Assembly (NCBI GenBank): GCA_017633985.1
Contig: JAGBOF010000012.1
Location: 1 to 64,000, forward strand
Direction of reading: 5' to 3'
DNA from: Bacteroidales bacterium
GTDB taxonomy: Bacteria; Bacteroidota; Bacteroidia; Bacteroidales; P3
Length of the DNA: 64,000 bases
Shown here: positions 7,686 to 17,522 of the stretch, piece after piece
Layout: each line of letters starts with the position of its first letter
Numbering within the stretch: the stretch's first letter is position 1
Notes under the pieces: model-generated
Database searches by the model: none
What the model was told of the DNA's origin: nothing
The model's input: only the letters and a program-made list of their open reading frames with translations
Made by a program: the position numbers and the translations under genes

Positions 7686-9140
7686 ATGACTGAAATATCA
7701 AATTTAGAACCTAAAGGATTGTGGCAGAACTTTGATATGTTTTGTGCAAATCCCCGTCCTTCGAAACACGAAGAAAAAATACGTGCTGCAATAGTTGAAT
7801 TTGCAAAACAGCATAATATTGACTGCAAAACAGACGAAATAGGCAACGTCATACTGTCCAAACCTGCTACAAAAGGTATGGAAAACCGCAAAGGCATTAT
7901 CCTGCAAGCGCATATTGACATGGTGCCGCAGAAGAATAACGACGTTAAACACGATTTCATCAACGACCCTATACAGCCTTGGATTGACGGTCAGTGGGTA
8001 AGAGCCAAAGGAACGACATTGGGAGCCGATAACGGCATAGGTGCTTCGGCTGCATTGGCGGTACTGGCTGACGATACTATTGAACACGGTCCTATTGAGG
8101 CATTGTTGACAATTGACGAGGAAACGGGAATGACAGGAGCGTTCAATTTGAAACCTAATGTGCTAAAAGGTGACATTCTTTTGAACCTTGATTCCGAAAC
8201 AGAAGGCGAATTATATGTAGGATGCGCAGGCGGAGTGGATGCAACAAGCACTTTGACTTACTCAACCGAAGCAATACCTACTGATTGGAGCTGCTGCAAA
8301 TTGGAAGTAAAAGGTTTAAAAGGCGGACACAGCGGTATGGATATCATATTGCAACGCGGCAATGCAAACAAAGTACTGTTCCGTATAATAAAGAACTTGG
8401 AAGAATTCGGCGTAAGATTATGCAGTGTTGAAGGCGGCAATATGCGTAACGCTATACCGCGTGAGGCTCACGCAATACTTGCATGCAGCAAAGCAAATGC
8501 GGACAAAGCCGTTGCCAAAGTGAATGAAATGGCGTCTGTAATAAAGAAAGAATTGGCTGCAGTGGAAGAAGAAATTTCCGTAACAGTAACTCCTTGCGAT
8601 GCAACCGACACTATGATGAAAGAATGCTGCTCAAAACGTATAGTAAACTGCGTTTACGGTCTTCCTAACGCAATCTACCGTATGAGCGACAGCATGAAAG
8701 GTTTGGTTGAAACATCTTCCAATCTTGCAATCGTTAAGTCCGACGGTAAGGAAGTAACAATCTGTTGTTTGATACGCTCAAGCGTTGATACGCAAAAGCA
8801 GGATTTTGCAATGATGATGCAATCCGTTGTGGAATTGGCGGAAGGTAAAATAGAATTTACGGGAGCTTATTCAGGATGGGCACCTAATATGTCTTCGCCT
8901 ATACTTAAGGAAATGAAAGAACAGTACAAAGAGATGTTCGGCAATGAAGCCAAAGTAATGGCTATACATGCAGGTTTGGAATGCGGCATATTGGGCGGAA
9001 TTTATCCTAACTTGGATATGATAAGTTTCGGTCCTACGATTGAACATCCGCATTCTCCTGACGAAAGAGTGAACATTGCTTCGGTAGAAAAGTTCTGGAA
9101 ATTCTTACTTGCTACATTGAAGAATGTTCCTGCTAAATAA
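7686..9140 (+). CDS. pepD: Aminoacyl-histidine dipeptidase (M20 family, PepD)
   Basis: Zinc dipeptidase of 484 residues that cleaves dipeptides, classically Xaa-His. The start chosen is the ATG giving MTEISNLEPKGLWQNF; upstream codons belong to the promoter and leader. Metal-binding motifs are visible: HIDMVPQ (His and Asp), GADNGIGASAAL, the catalytic TIDEETGMTGA and the C-terminal HAGLECG and EHPHSPDERV segments. An amino-acid-fermenting organism would use it to finish peptide degradation in the cytoplasm. It is monocistronic, followed by a long hairpin and a repeat array. Confidence 0.95.
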   Translation: MTEISNLEPKGLWQNFDMFCANPRPSKHEEKIRAAIVEFAKQHNIDCKTDEIGNVILSKPATKGMENRKGIILQAHIDMVPQKNNDVKHDFINDPIQPWIDGQWVRAKGTTLGADNGIGASAALAVLADDTIEHGPIEALLTIDEETGMTGAFNLKPNVLKGDILLNLDSETEGELYVGCAGGVDATSTLTYSTEAIPTDWSCCKLEVKGLKGGHSGMDIILQRGNANKVLFRIIKNLEEFGVRLCSVEGGNMRNAIPREAHAILACSKANADKAVAKVNEMASVIKKELAAVEEEISVTVTPCDATDTMMKECCSKRIVNCVYGLPNAIYRMSDSMKGLVETSSNLAIVKSDGKEVTICCLIRSSVDTQKQDFAMMMQSVVELAEGKIEFTGAYSGWAPNMSSPILKEMKEQYKEMFGNEAKVMAIHAGLECGILGGIYPNLDMISFGPTIEHPHSPDERVNIASVEKFWKFLLATLKNVPAK

Positions 9141-9168
9141 TTTTATCAAACAATAATGATGCACACGG

Positions 9169-9227
9169 GTAAAGTGTAACTTCAATCATATAAAATATGA
9201 CGCAAAAATAATGAAGTTACACTTTAC
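9169..9227. repeat. Perfect 16-bp inverted repeat after pepD
   Basis: GTAAAGTGTAACTTCA at 9169-9184 and its exact reverse complement at 9212-9227, separated by 27 bases. No T-run follows on either side, so it is not a classic terminator. Extending the following array backwards in steps of 21 puts both arms at nearly the same place within a unit, so it may be three diverged units of the same array. Confidence 0.75.
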
Positions 9228-9228
9228 T

Positions 9229-9312
9229 GAAATAAAACGCCGTTTCAGTAAAATGAAACGCCTTTTTAGGGAAATAAAACGGCGTAAAAATTTGTAAAAC
9301 GCCGTTTTATTT
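9229..9312. repeat. 21-bp array, four units of the CGCCG type
   Basis: Four units with cores AAACGCCGTTTCA, AAACGCCTTTTT, AAACGGCGTAAA and AAACGCCGTTTTA. It stops 16 bases before the TTG start codon of the next gene, so it sits in what would be that gene's promoter or leader; no TAnnTTTG box is visible here. Confidence 0.85.
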
Positions 9313-9328
9313 TAAAGCAACTAAAGAC

Positions 9329-12163
9329 TTGGTAAAACGTATTCTGATAATAGTATTATTACTCTATGCTGCAACTGCTTATTGTCAATACCACATAAGC
9401 GGTAATAATGATTCGCGGTTGAAATACCGCCAAATCAAAACCGATAAGTTCCATATCGTTTACCCCGATTATTACGAAGTCAATGCACAACAACTTGCCC
9501 GTATATTAGATACCGTTGTCCCTGTGATAGGCAACAGTCTGAAAACCTCCGCACCGAACGTCCCTATATTGATACACACCAAAAGTTCGGTCAGTAACGG
9601 TTTGAGTGTATGGGCACCCAAACGCATGGAATTTTGGACCACAACTCCGCCGTCCAATTATGCATTCCCTTATTTATGGCAACTTGCCATTCACGAATAC
9701 CGTCACACTGCACAGATGCAAGCTGTAAATGCGGGCATAACAAGAAGTCTGGGTAAAGTTTTCGGCGAACATATTTTAGGAGCTGTCGGCGGTATCTTCG
9801 TACCTGATTGGTTTTTTGAAGGCGATGCGGTTGTTGCCGAAACTTCTTTGGCACCTGCAGGACGCGGACAGGAACCTGAATACAATATGTACCTCAAAGC
9901 ACAGGTTTTGGACAAAGGACGTTACAGTGTTGACAAGATGCTGTTGGGCAGTATGAAGGATTTTGTTGCCGATGAGTATAATCTCGGATACTTTTTGGTA
10001 TCTTACGGCCGTCAGAAGTACGGTAAAGACATTTGGGGGGATTGTCTTAACCATATAGGAACGTCTTGGTGGAGTTTGTCCACATGGGGAAAAACTGGAA
10101 TAAAGAAAGAACGTCTCGATTTCCAGACAATGTGCAACGAAGCTTTGGATTCTTTGGAAAAAGTATGGGCGGACAATGACATTAAGTATATTAAAACCAA
10201 TGCAAGCAGCGAAATAAAACGCTGGGGCGACACGTCAATTAAGGATTACGTCAATTACAAAAACCCTGTTCAGATAAATGACTCCACGGTTATCGCACTG
10301 AAAACCTCCGATTACCAGACACAGGAACTTGTTGCTCTTTCAGATGGAAAAGAACGTCATTTGCTTTGGCTGCCTTTCCTTTTACATTTTTATTTCCAAT
10401 ACAGAGACGGACATATCCTCTATTCGCAATATTCGCCTAACATACGCTGGCAACAGGAAGCCACAGCGGATATAATAGATTATGATCTAAATACCGACAG
10501 ATTCAAAAACGTTACTTCGGGAACCACATTCTTCACCCCTATTTATTATCCCGATGATTCTTTGATAGCTGCTATTTACACCGATTCGCTGGATAATCAA
10601 AATATAGCATTCATTGCTCCCGATACGGTGTACTTCAGAAACAAAAACATATTGAAAAAAAACAAATCATCCTATATAAGAATAATTGATAACGAAAACA
10701 ACTCCACTTCATACTCCTATCCCGCATGGGAAGACACCACGGCATACGTCTATTTCATCGAAACGTCTTCTTACGGCAAAGGAATAATCCGCTATAATGT
10801 CTCCACGCAGGAACGGATGCATGTAACACCGCCTTCGTATGATAATATCAAATATTTGAAAATATATAACAAAAGACTGTATTTCATAAAAGACATCAAC
10901 AATAAGTATCAATTGTTAAGCATAAGCCTGGATGATTATTCCGATGTGATGATCCACACCGACAGCAGGTACGGAATAGACAATTATTGCTTGTATGATT
11001 CCCTTATAACCGTAAGCGATTACACCGCAGGCGGATATAAAATCGTCAGCTTGCCTTACCGACAGGCTCCTTACGACATTAACCGCAAGTCCAATGCGTT
11101 ATATTTTACTGAATACAACAGAAAACAGGAGAATTTCATGCTTACCGAAGATTTATTGAATAAAGACACGGTTTTTGCAAGCAAAGAATACAAAAAAGCA
11201 ACACATCTGTTCAATTTTCACTCATGGGCACCTCTTTTTATCAATGTTCAGTCCCGTGATTTGGGTATCGGAGTAAGTGCTTTCTCGCAAAATTTGCTTT
11301 CAACCTCTGTTTTGGAGTTCGGATATAAGCATAATTTTCATGATAAGGATGAGCTGTATATGCATTATACCTATTCGGGACTTTATCCTATAATGGAATT
11401 GACTACTTCCTACCGTCCGCGTTCTTTACGTAAGGATTTGGACTCAAATTTTGTCAAATATGTCAATTGGGACGAAATAACGGTAGGTTATAACATCACT
11501 TTGCCATTCTCTTGGACCAACAGAAATTACCGTAACAGCATAGATCTGACTCTGCATTATTCTTTAAGCAGCATATCCGACCCTGACAATACGGTAAGAC
11601 TGGACGTATTCAACTCCATAGGTTATTATATAAGCGTATCCAATTATGCCGCAATGTCAAAAAACGATTTGTATCCGAAGACAGGGCACATAACAACCGT
11701 AAAATACACTCACACGCTTACCGATCCTTATTCCGATATATTCTCTTATCAATCCAAAGTCTTCGTACCGGGATTTGCCCGCAATCATTCATTGGTTCTT
11801 ACGGGCGGTTTCCAGAAAAACAGTCCTGATGTCTATTATTTCCAAAACGAAGTAAACTTTGTAAGAGGTGTATACAATATTTATCCGAAACATTTCGCTG
11901 GTATTTTGGCACAATATTGTTTTCCTCTTATCTATCCCGATAACGGAGTAAGCGGAGTGTTCTATATAAAACGTGTTACAGCCAAACCGTTTTATAATCT
12001 CGGCAGTTACGATAAGGAACATTTCTATTCGTACGGCAGCGACATTGAAGCAAAAGTCCATTTCTTCAGAATAACCATTCCTGTCAATGTAGGATTCCGT
12101 TTAGGCTATTGCCCGACAACGGATAACACCTTCGCATCTTTCCTTTTCAGCATCGACATATAA
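9329..12163 (+). CDS. Large secreted zincin with propeller-like repeats and C-terminal barrel; TTG start
   Basis: A 944-residue exported protein. It begins with TTG; no ATG occurs until about residue 100, after the signal peptide (KRILIIVLLLYAATAYC) and the first folded segment, so a TTG start is the only reasonable reading. Residues 20-240 look like a peptidase MA/gluzincin domain: His122-Glu123-x-x-His126 and, 38 residues on, WFFEG with Glu164 as a likely third zinc ligand. Residues 300-620 contain YxxDGxILYSQYSPNIRWQQEA-like WD/PD40 propeller repeats. The last 300 residues are strand-rich and resemble an outer-membrane barrel. Function unknown; surface proteolysis or envelope quality control would be guesses. 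Confidence 0.8.
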   Translation: MVKRILIIVLLLYAATAYCQYHISGNNDSRLKYRQIKTDKFHIVYPDYYEVNAQQLARILDTVVPVIGNSLKTSAPNVPILIHTKSSVSNGLSVWAPKRMEFWTTTPPSNYAFPYLWQLAIHEYRHTAQMQAVNAGITRSLGKVFGEHILGAVGGIFVPDWFFEGDAVVAETSLAPAGRGQEPEYNMYLKAQVLDKGRYSVDKMLLGSMKDFVADEYNLGYFLVSYGRQKYGKDIWGDCLNHIGTSWWSLSTWGKTGIKKERLDFQTMCNEALDSLEKVWADNDIKYIKTNASSEIKRWGDTSIKDYVNYKNPVQINDSTVIALKTSDYQTQELVALSDGKERHLLWLPFLLHFYFQYRDGHILYSQYSPNIRWQQEATADIIDYDLNTDRFKNVTSGTTFFTPIYYPDDSLIAAIYTDSLDNQNIAFIAPDTVYFRNKNILKKNKSSYIRIIDNENNSTSYSYPAWEDTTAYVYFIETSSYGKGIIRYNVSTQERMHVTPPSYDNIKYLKIYNKRLYFIKDINNKYQLLSISLDDYSDVMIHTDSRYGIDNYCLYDSLITVSDYTAGGYKIVSLPYRQAPYDINRKSNALYFTEYNRKQENFMLTEDLLNKDTVFASKEYKKATHLFNFHSWAPLFINVQSRDLGIGVSAFSQNLLSTSVLEFGYKHNFHDKDELYMHYTYSGLYPIMELTTSYRPRSLRKDLDSNFVKYVNWDEITVGYNITLPFSWTNRNYRNSIDLTLHYSLSSISDPDNTVRLDVFNSIGYYISVSNYAAMSKNDLYPKTGHITTVKYTHTLTDPYSDIFSYQSKVFVPGFARNHSLVLTGGFQKNSPDVYYFQNEVNFVRGVYNIYPKHFAGILAQYCFPLIYPDNGVSGVFYIKRVTAKPFYNLGSYDKEHFYSYGSDIEAKVHFFRITIPVNVGFRLGYCPTTDNTFASFLFSIDI

Positions 12164-12264
12164 TACAGCGGCATTGCACTTAAATAAAAAGGGCGGAAAC
12201 AAATCCGAAGCGGCAAATAATAACAGCAAACCGCCTGATAAATTCAGTCAAATAATATACCTTA

Positions 12265-12348
12265 AAAATAAGACGCCGTTTGAGAAAATTAAAACGCCGT
12301 ATTATTTTACTGACATCGCAGATTAATAAATTAATCTGCGATATTATT
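12265..12348. repeat. 21-bp array, four to five units
   Basis: Units with cores AGACGCCGTTTG, AAACGCCGTATT, CATCGCAGATTA and AATCTGCGATAT; units 3 and 4 are inverted to each other. A fifth, degenerate unit (TTGCCTCTACGG) follows in register. It lies between two convergent genes. Confidence 0.85.
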
Positions 12349-12431
12349 TTGCCTCTACGGTGCAATAAAAAAGACATTGCCGCAAATTACTTTATGACAA
12401 TGTCTTATGATTAAATTCTATTGCAATACCG

Positions 12432-15400
12432 TTACGGCATCATGCTTATATTCGGTTGCGCACTCTGCCCTTGGTTTACGTATGAGGTCAAAACATTACT
12501 TTGTTGTATCTGTGTAAGCAATTCGTTTATGTTTCTGCGTGCCGCAACGCTGTAAATAAATTGCGTAACCTCCACAATCTTGGCTTTAACTTCAGAATCC
12601 TGCATTTGTTCACCTACATTTTCAAGTTCAGTCAATGCATTACTCATAGTTTCTATTGCCTGTTGTCTTTGAGACTCATCATCCAAACTGCGTACTGCTT
12701 CGTTTATACCGCTGATAAGGCTGCCGAACTGATTGGAGAAGGACAACGAAGACAAATAGTCCTGAAGTTGCGGCATTCCTTCAACTTCTTTAACCAAATC
12801 ATCGAAGTTATATTTCTGCAAATCTCCGTAAATTTGAGCCAAAACAACCATTGCCAAGTTTTTATCACCCTCCACACTGCGGGCTTTTCTGCCTGTAAAC
12901 TGATCATAATAGTTAATGTATGACTTGTAATAATCAACTATACCTTTATATACATCATGACCTTTTTGCAATGCACCTGCCTGACAATATGCCTGCGCTA
13001 CCATTGCGTCTGCTTTGTCAAACGGAAGTTTGGATTGAGGAAATTCTTTAACCGCTTTATCCAAAACATTTATTGCCTGCTGTTTTTGATTCTTTGCAAT
13101 CAAATCATAAGCTAAACTTGCGTAGTTTTGGCGGGCTGCTTTGGAGTTGGTAACCGTTACTGCGCTTTCAATATAAACTCCGTCCTTATTTACATTTCCC
13201 CAAGAGAAAGTATCGGTGAATAATTTGTAAGAATTATCGGAGAACATACGTCTTGCAGAATAAGGAACTATACGGTAAACCATTCCTTCCTGAATTACAT
13301 AATCCATAATGTTTGGAATAACGTCTCTTATCAAGTAAGGGTTGATTACATATATAGGTCTTTCGAAATGATTCGACGCCAAAATATCCAAAAGCATAAG
13401 TTCGGAACGGGAAAGTTGCGCATATCTGTAATAACCTTCTTGATCCATTTGCTGAACATTCAATTCAAAAGTAAATTCACCCGTTTGTCCGTCTACAAGC
13501 TCCTTCGGGTATATTCCCTGTGCTGCAGCTTTGGCTTTATCAAATGAAATCTTGAATTTATTTGCCGGAATTACGGCTACGAAATCATAATCCGAGAACT
13601 GATCAAGCATACTGAACGGCGCCTGTGTAGGCGGCACTTTGTTGATGTGCTTCAATGCATCTTCCAATTCCATTACATTATCCGAAGCTTTAGCCCAGTT
13701 AATATCCTGTCCCAATGCATAGAAACCTTTATCCAATGTAAACTTAACCTTATCGGACTGATAAACCTTGTTATACAACTGTTCCACATACCAAGCCATT
13801 CCAGAAAGAGTGTAATTCAATACTCTTACATCCGTTCTTATGCCTTCAACTTCCTGATCATACCAAAGAGGGAACGTATCATTGTCTCCGAAGGTGATAA
13901 GTATGGAATTAGGTTTGCAACTCTCAAGATAATTCTTTGCAAAATCCCTTGCCATGTAACGGTTGCTTCTGTCATGATCGTCCCATTCCTGTGCTGCCAT
14001 AAGAACAGGCACTGCAAACAAACAAACTGTAGCAACGGATATATTTCTTACGTTTTCAGGGATTTTAATCTTCTTAAGCCAATCGCATAATGCGAATACA
14101 CCCAAACCTATCCACATCGCAAAGGCATAGAATGAGCCTGCATACGCATAATCCCTCTCTCTCGGTTGGTTAGGCGGTTGGTTCAAATAAATAACGATTG
14201 CCAATCCTGTCATAAAGAACAACAAAAATACCACAAATGCATTCTTTCCGTCCTTCTTTATATGATAAACCAGCCCTGCAATGCCTAATAACAGCGGTAA
14301 AAAGAACAATGTGTTTCTGCCTTTATTGTTTTGCAAATCTGCAGGCAGATTCTTTTGCGGTCCCAAGCGGGCTTCGTCCAAGAATTTAATACCGCTTATC
14401 CAGTTACCGTGAATTAAATCCTTTGTACCGTTGGATGCTTCGGCAGGAGCGTTCTCATAATTAAGTCCGTATGACTGTATATCATTCTGACGTCCTACAA
14501 AATTCCACATAAAGTACCTCCAATACATGTGATTTACCTGATAACGGAAGAAATACGTCAAGTTCTCGCCGAAAGAAGGTTTTGTAAAGTCATTTTCATT
14601 CTTTCCCGTCCACATTTTGTAGAACTGAACATGATTACGGCCCGATTCACCTCTTGAATACATACGCGGAAAGACGGTAGAATTCTGATCGTCCCATTTA
14701 GGAGTTGATGCACGTTTAATCTTTTTATATTTTCCCGTATTCTTATCACGTACGTACTTGGTAGAATATTCATACATAAATCTTCCGTCGGCACCGCGTT
14801 TGTATTGTGCAGTATAATAAGGACCGTAAAGCAGCGGTGTGGAGCCGTATTGCTCTCTGTTAAGGTAAGTCAATAATGCAACGGCATCTTTAGGCGCATT
14901 CTCATTTATCGGAGTATTGGCATTGGCACGTATAACCAACGTTGCAAATGTAGAATATCCCAATATAAGGAATAACACGGAAAGAATAACCGTATTGGCT
15001 ATAGGTTTAAGTGTCTTTCTGGACCAATATAATCCGTAAATCAACAAACCGAACAACAAAATAAAGTAGAATATTGTTCCGCTGTTAAACGGAAGGCCTA
15101 TGCTGTTTACGAAGAACACTTCAAAATAAGAAGCAAAATTAACTATCTCAGGGATTATGAAATACATAACCACGGCTACTGCAAGTATGGATACAAGTCC
15201 TGTTATAATCAATCCCTTCACCGTCGTTTTCGGATACTTATTATAATATATAATGTATGTTATCGCAGGTATCGTAAGGATGTTCAACAAGTGAATGCCG
15301 ATTGCAACACCTATAAGAAATGCAATCAATACTATCCAACGCAAATTATGCGGATCGTGCGATTGTTCGTCCCATTTCAATATTGCCCAGAACACTATGG

Positions 15401-15869
15401 CAGTGAAACAACTTGACATGGCATAAACTTCACCTTCTACGGCAGAAAACCAGAACGTATCGGAAAACGTATAAGCCAACGCACCGATAATACCACTTGA
15501 AAATACCGCTATCATCTGTGCTGGAGACATATTGTTGCGTTTGTCTTCCGGTATAAGCTTTTTAGCCAACATCGTAATACTCCAGAATAAAAACAATATG
15601 GTAAGTCCGCTGCTTACAGCACTCATACTGTTCACCATAAAGGCTACTTTTGCTGTATTACCGCCTGCCAATAAGACAAACAAACGTCCTATTAATTGGA
15701 ATGTAGGTGCTCCTGGCGGGTGACCGACTTCCAATTTATTGGTTGTTGCAATGTATTCGCCGCAGTCCCACCACGAAGCGGTAGGTTCCGCAGTCATCAG
15801 ATAGACAACGGTTGCTATAATGAACACTGCCCATCCGATACAATTGTTAAGTAATTTGTACTTCTTCAT
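12432..15869 (-). CDS. DUF2723-family polytopic membrane protein, putative GT-C glycosyltransferase
   Basis: A 1145-residue protein with many membrane helices in roughly the first 330 residues and a second block around 530-640, then a long soluble C-terminal region with TPR-like helices. The N-terminal TAEPTASWWDCGEYI motif (Asp35, Glu38) followed by GHPPGAP is the hallmark of DUF2723 (PF11028). Human TMEM260, a DUF2723 relative, is a protein O-mannosyltransferase that uses a lipid-linked sugar, and Bacteroidota carry general protein O-glycosylation. A similar role here is inferred from family only. It faces the preceding gene convergently and lies 25 bases downstream of arginine deiminase, so the two may be co-transcribed. 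Confidence 0.85.
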   Translation of the reverse strand: MKKYKLLNNCIGWAVFIIATVVYLMTAEPTASWWDCGEYIATTNKLEVGHPPGAPTFQLIGRLFVLLAGGNTAKVAFMVNSMSAVSSGLTILFLFWSITMLAKKLIPEDKRNNMSPAQMIAVFSSGIIGALAYTFSDTFWFSAVEGEVYAMSSCFTAIVFWAILKWDEQSHDPHNLRWIVLIAFLIGVAIGIHLLNILTIPAITYIIYYNKYPKTTVKGLIITGLVSILAVAVVMYFIIPEIVNFASYFEVFFVNSIGLPFNSGTIFYFILLFGLLIYGLYWSRKTLKPIANTVILSVLFLILGYSTFATLVIRANANTPINENAPKDAVALLTYLNREQYGSTPLLYGPYYTAQYKRGADGRFMYEYSTKYVRDKNTGKYKKIKRASTPKWDDQNSTVFPRMYSRGESGRNHVQFYKMWTGKNENDFTKPSFGENLTYFFRYQVNHMYWRYFMWNFVGRQNDIQSYGLNYENAPAEASNGTKDLIHGNWISGIKFLDEARLGPQKNLPADLQNNKGRNTLFFLPLLLGIAGLVYHIKKDGKNAFVVFLLFFMTGLAIVIYLNQPPNQPRERDYAYAGSFYAFAMWIGLGVFALCDWLKKIKIPENVRNISVATVCLFAVPVLMAAQEWDDHDRSNRYMARDFAKNYLESCKPNSILITFGDNDTFPLWYDQEVEGIRTDVRVLNYTLSGMAWYVEQLYNKVYQSDKVKFTLDKGFYALGQDINWAKASDNVMELEDALKHINKVPPTQAPFSMLDQFSDYDFVAVIPANKFKISFDKAKAAAQGIYPKELVDGQTGEFTFELNVQQMDQEGYYRYAQLSRSELMLLDILASNHFERPIYVINPYLIRDVIPNIMDYVIQEGMVYRIVPYSARRMFSDNSYKLFTDTFSWGNVNKDGVYIESAVTVTNSKAARQNYASLAYDLIAKNQKQQAINVLDKAVKEFPQSKLPFDKADAMVAQAYCQAGALQKGHDVYKGIVDYYKSYINYYDQFTGRKARSVEGDKNLAMVVLAQIYGDLQKYNFDDLVKEVEGMPQLQDYLSSLSFSNQFGSLISGINEAVRSLDDESQRQQAIETMSNALTELENVGEQMQDSEVKAKIVEVTQFIYSVAARRNINELLTQIQQSNVLTSYVNQGQSAQPNISMMP

Positions 15870-15894
15870 TTGTAAGTTATAATTTATTTATTGT

Positions 15895-17133
15895 TTATTT
15901 CCACTGAACGTTTTGACGCAATACCGGCATAGTCATACATCTTGCACCGCCGCAACCTCTTGGCAATTCACTTGCTTTGACAGTTACTACAAATCTGTCG
16001 TAATTATTCAGATCCGTTTTGCCGTTTACTACATCCATGGCATCAATTACTTCAAATCCGTTCTTATTCAAATTATCTATTGTATGGGTATTACGCTGAT
16101 AACCTATCACCTTACCCTCACCCATACAGAAGAAATTAGCACCCGAATGCCATTGTTCCCTTTCCTGATGCCAAAGGTCGTCACCTCCGCATGCTATCGG
16201 TTGCAAATCAAAGCCCAAAGCTTTAACGGCATCCATAAAACAAGGATATTCTTTATAAGTTATTTTACCGTGATCTATATCTATTACGGTGGTTGTATAG
16301 CCCGTATTTTTCTTACATATTAACGGTTCGTAAGCAATGCATTTGTCTTTGTCCAAGAAGTTGAACACCATATCCAAATGTATAAACGAATCCCTTGTCT
16401 GCGGCAATTGCTGAACTAATATCCGCTGTCTTTCCTTTCTTGCAGCATACCAAGAAATCATAAACTCTATGCCTTTATTATTAGTACGCAATCCGTTGCC
16501 TATAAACAGCACGTCTTCTTTGGCAATAAGGAAATCGCCGCCTTCGGTAGTTGCCTGCGGGGATATAAGTTTAGGATTAATGATTTCCACACCGAAAACA
16601 TGGCGGAAAATACTCTCCATAATAAAACTTTCCCTGTCTCTTACGGTAGTGCGCATCGAATGTATAAGTACCTGTCCGTAAACACTTGAAGAGGCATCCC
16701 TTGTAAAAAACAGATTGTACAAAGGCTCTAAAACAAAACGCTTTTCTTCGAACTCTTTAGGATGTACCGACTGCCTGTAAGGATAACCTTCTATCAGGTA
16801 TCGGGCTAAAATCTCTGCGGGTTGCTCAACCAGTTCCAAATAAAGGAATTGCTTGTTCTCACGTTCCAGAACCCGTGTAAGCAAATCTTGTTTTAATTTA
16901 TCGTTTTCAAGAACTTGCGTCAATAAATCCGTAACTTCGTAGGTCTTGCACCACGAACTTAAAACCCCTTTAAATGCCGCATATTCTTCGCTTGCTATTT
17001 TTAAATTGAGTATATCGCTGTAAAGAGCGTGATTGATTGTCGCAGGCGTCATTTGCTCTATCTCCGTTCCCGGCGTATGCAAAATAACACCTTCCAACCG
17101 TCCTATCTCAGAAAAAACTTCAACTTTATTCAT
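15895..17133 (-). CDS. arcA: Arginine deiminase
   Basis: Hydrolyses L-arginine to citrulline and ammonia, the first step of the arginine dihydrolase pathway. Its 412 residues match the family. Visible motifs are the N-terminal EIGRLEGVILHTPGTE, FTRDASSSVYGQ, the HLDMVFNFLD segment, GGDDLWHQEREQW, and the C-terminal GGARCMTMP with the nucleophile Cys399. Ornithine carbamoyltransferase and carbamate kinase are not in this window. It is preceded by its own TAAATTTG box and followed closely by the DUF2723 gene. Confidence 0.93.
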   Translation of the reverse strand: MNKVEVFSEIGRLEGVILHTPGTEIEQMTPATINHALYSDILNLKIASEEYAAFKGVLSSWCKTYEVTDLLTQVLENDKLKQDLLTRVLERENKQFLYLELVEQPAEILARYLIEGYPYRQSVHPKEFEEKRFVLEPLYNLFFTRDASSSVYGQVLIHSMRTTVRDRESFIMESIFRHVFGVEIINPKLISPQATTEGGDFLIAKEDVLFIGNGLRTNNKGIEFMISWYAARKERQRILVQQLPQTRDSFIHLDMVFNFLDKDKCIAYEPLICKKNTGYTTTVIDIDHGKITYKEYPCFMDAVKALGFDLQPIACGGDDLWHQEREQWHSGANFFCMGEGKVIGYQRNTHTIDNLNKNGFEVIDAMDVVNGKTDLNNYDRFVVTVKASELPRGCGGARCMTMPVLRQNVQWK

Positions 17134-17156
17134 ATATAATTAAAAGTTAGAAAATG

Positions 17157-17164
17157 CAAATTTA
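17157..17164 (-). promoter_or_regulatory. -7 box of arginine deiminase
   Basis: TAAATTTG on the minus strand followed by CA, 24 bases before the start codon. Confidence 0.55.
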
Positions 17165-17522
17165 CAATAAAATTTACAGACAGCCAAATATTATTACTGT
17201 TTTTGCAAAAAACCAAATGCTGTTTATTGATTGGAATAAACACTGCGGCATATTGATTTATTACCTTATTTTATAAGTCCTTTGAACCGCCGTTTTTAAG
17301 CGATTTCAAACCATTAAAAATCACGCAATTATCACAATACGAAAAAAACACGCCGTTTTAAGAAATTATTCTGCGTGATTAATAAATTTTTATCGCTGAT
17401 TAATTTTTTAAAACGCCGTAATATTTTTGCCATTTACGGTTTTACTTTTGCAAAATGCAAAAACAAGGACTTTTTATGCGGTTCTTGAAAATTATTACGC
17501 AACAAAAAACGGCTGTTTCTTA
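17165..17522. other. Intergenic region between arcA and cdd, mostly repeat
   Basis: No gene is credible here. The central part is a 21-bp array; the flanks hold scattered CCGTTTTT-like fragments. Confidence 0.5.
17342..17425. repeat. 21-bp array, four to five units
   Basis: Cores in order: CACGCCGTTTTA, TTCTGCGTGATTA, TTATCGCTGATTA, AAACGCCGTAAT, then in register a degenerate TTTGCCATTTACGG unit like those ending two other arrays. It lies about 75-95 bases downstream of cdd. Confidence 0.85.

Noticed and set aside
9188-9230. Rho-independent terminator after pepD
   Set aside because: The stem is perfect, but no T-run follows; kept as an inverted repeat only.
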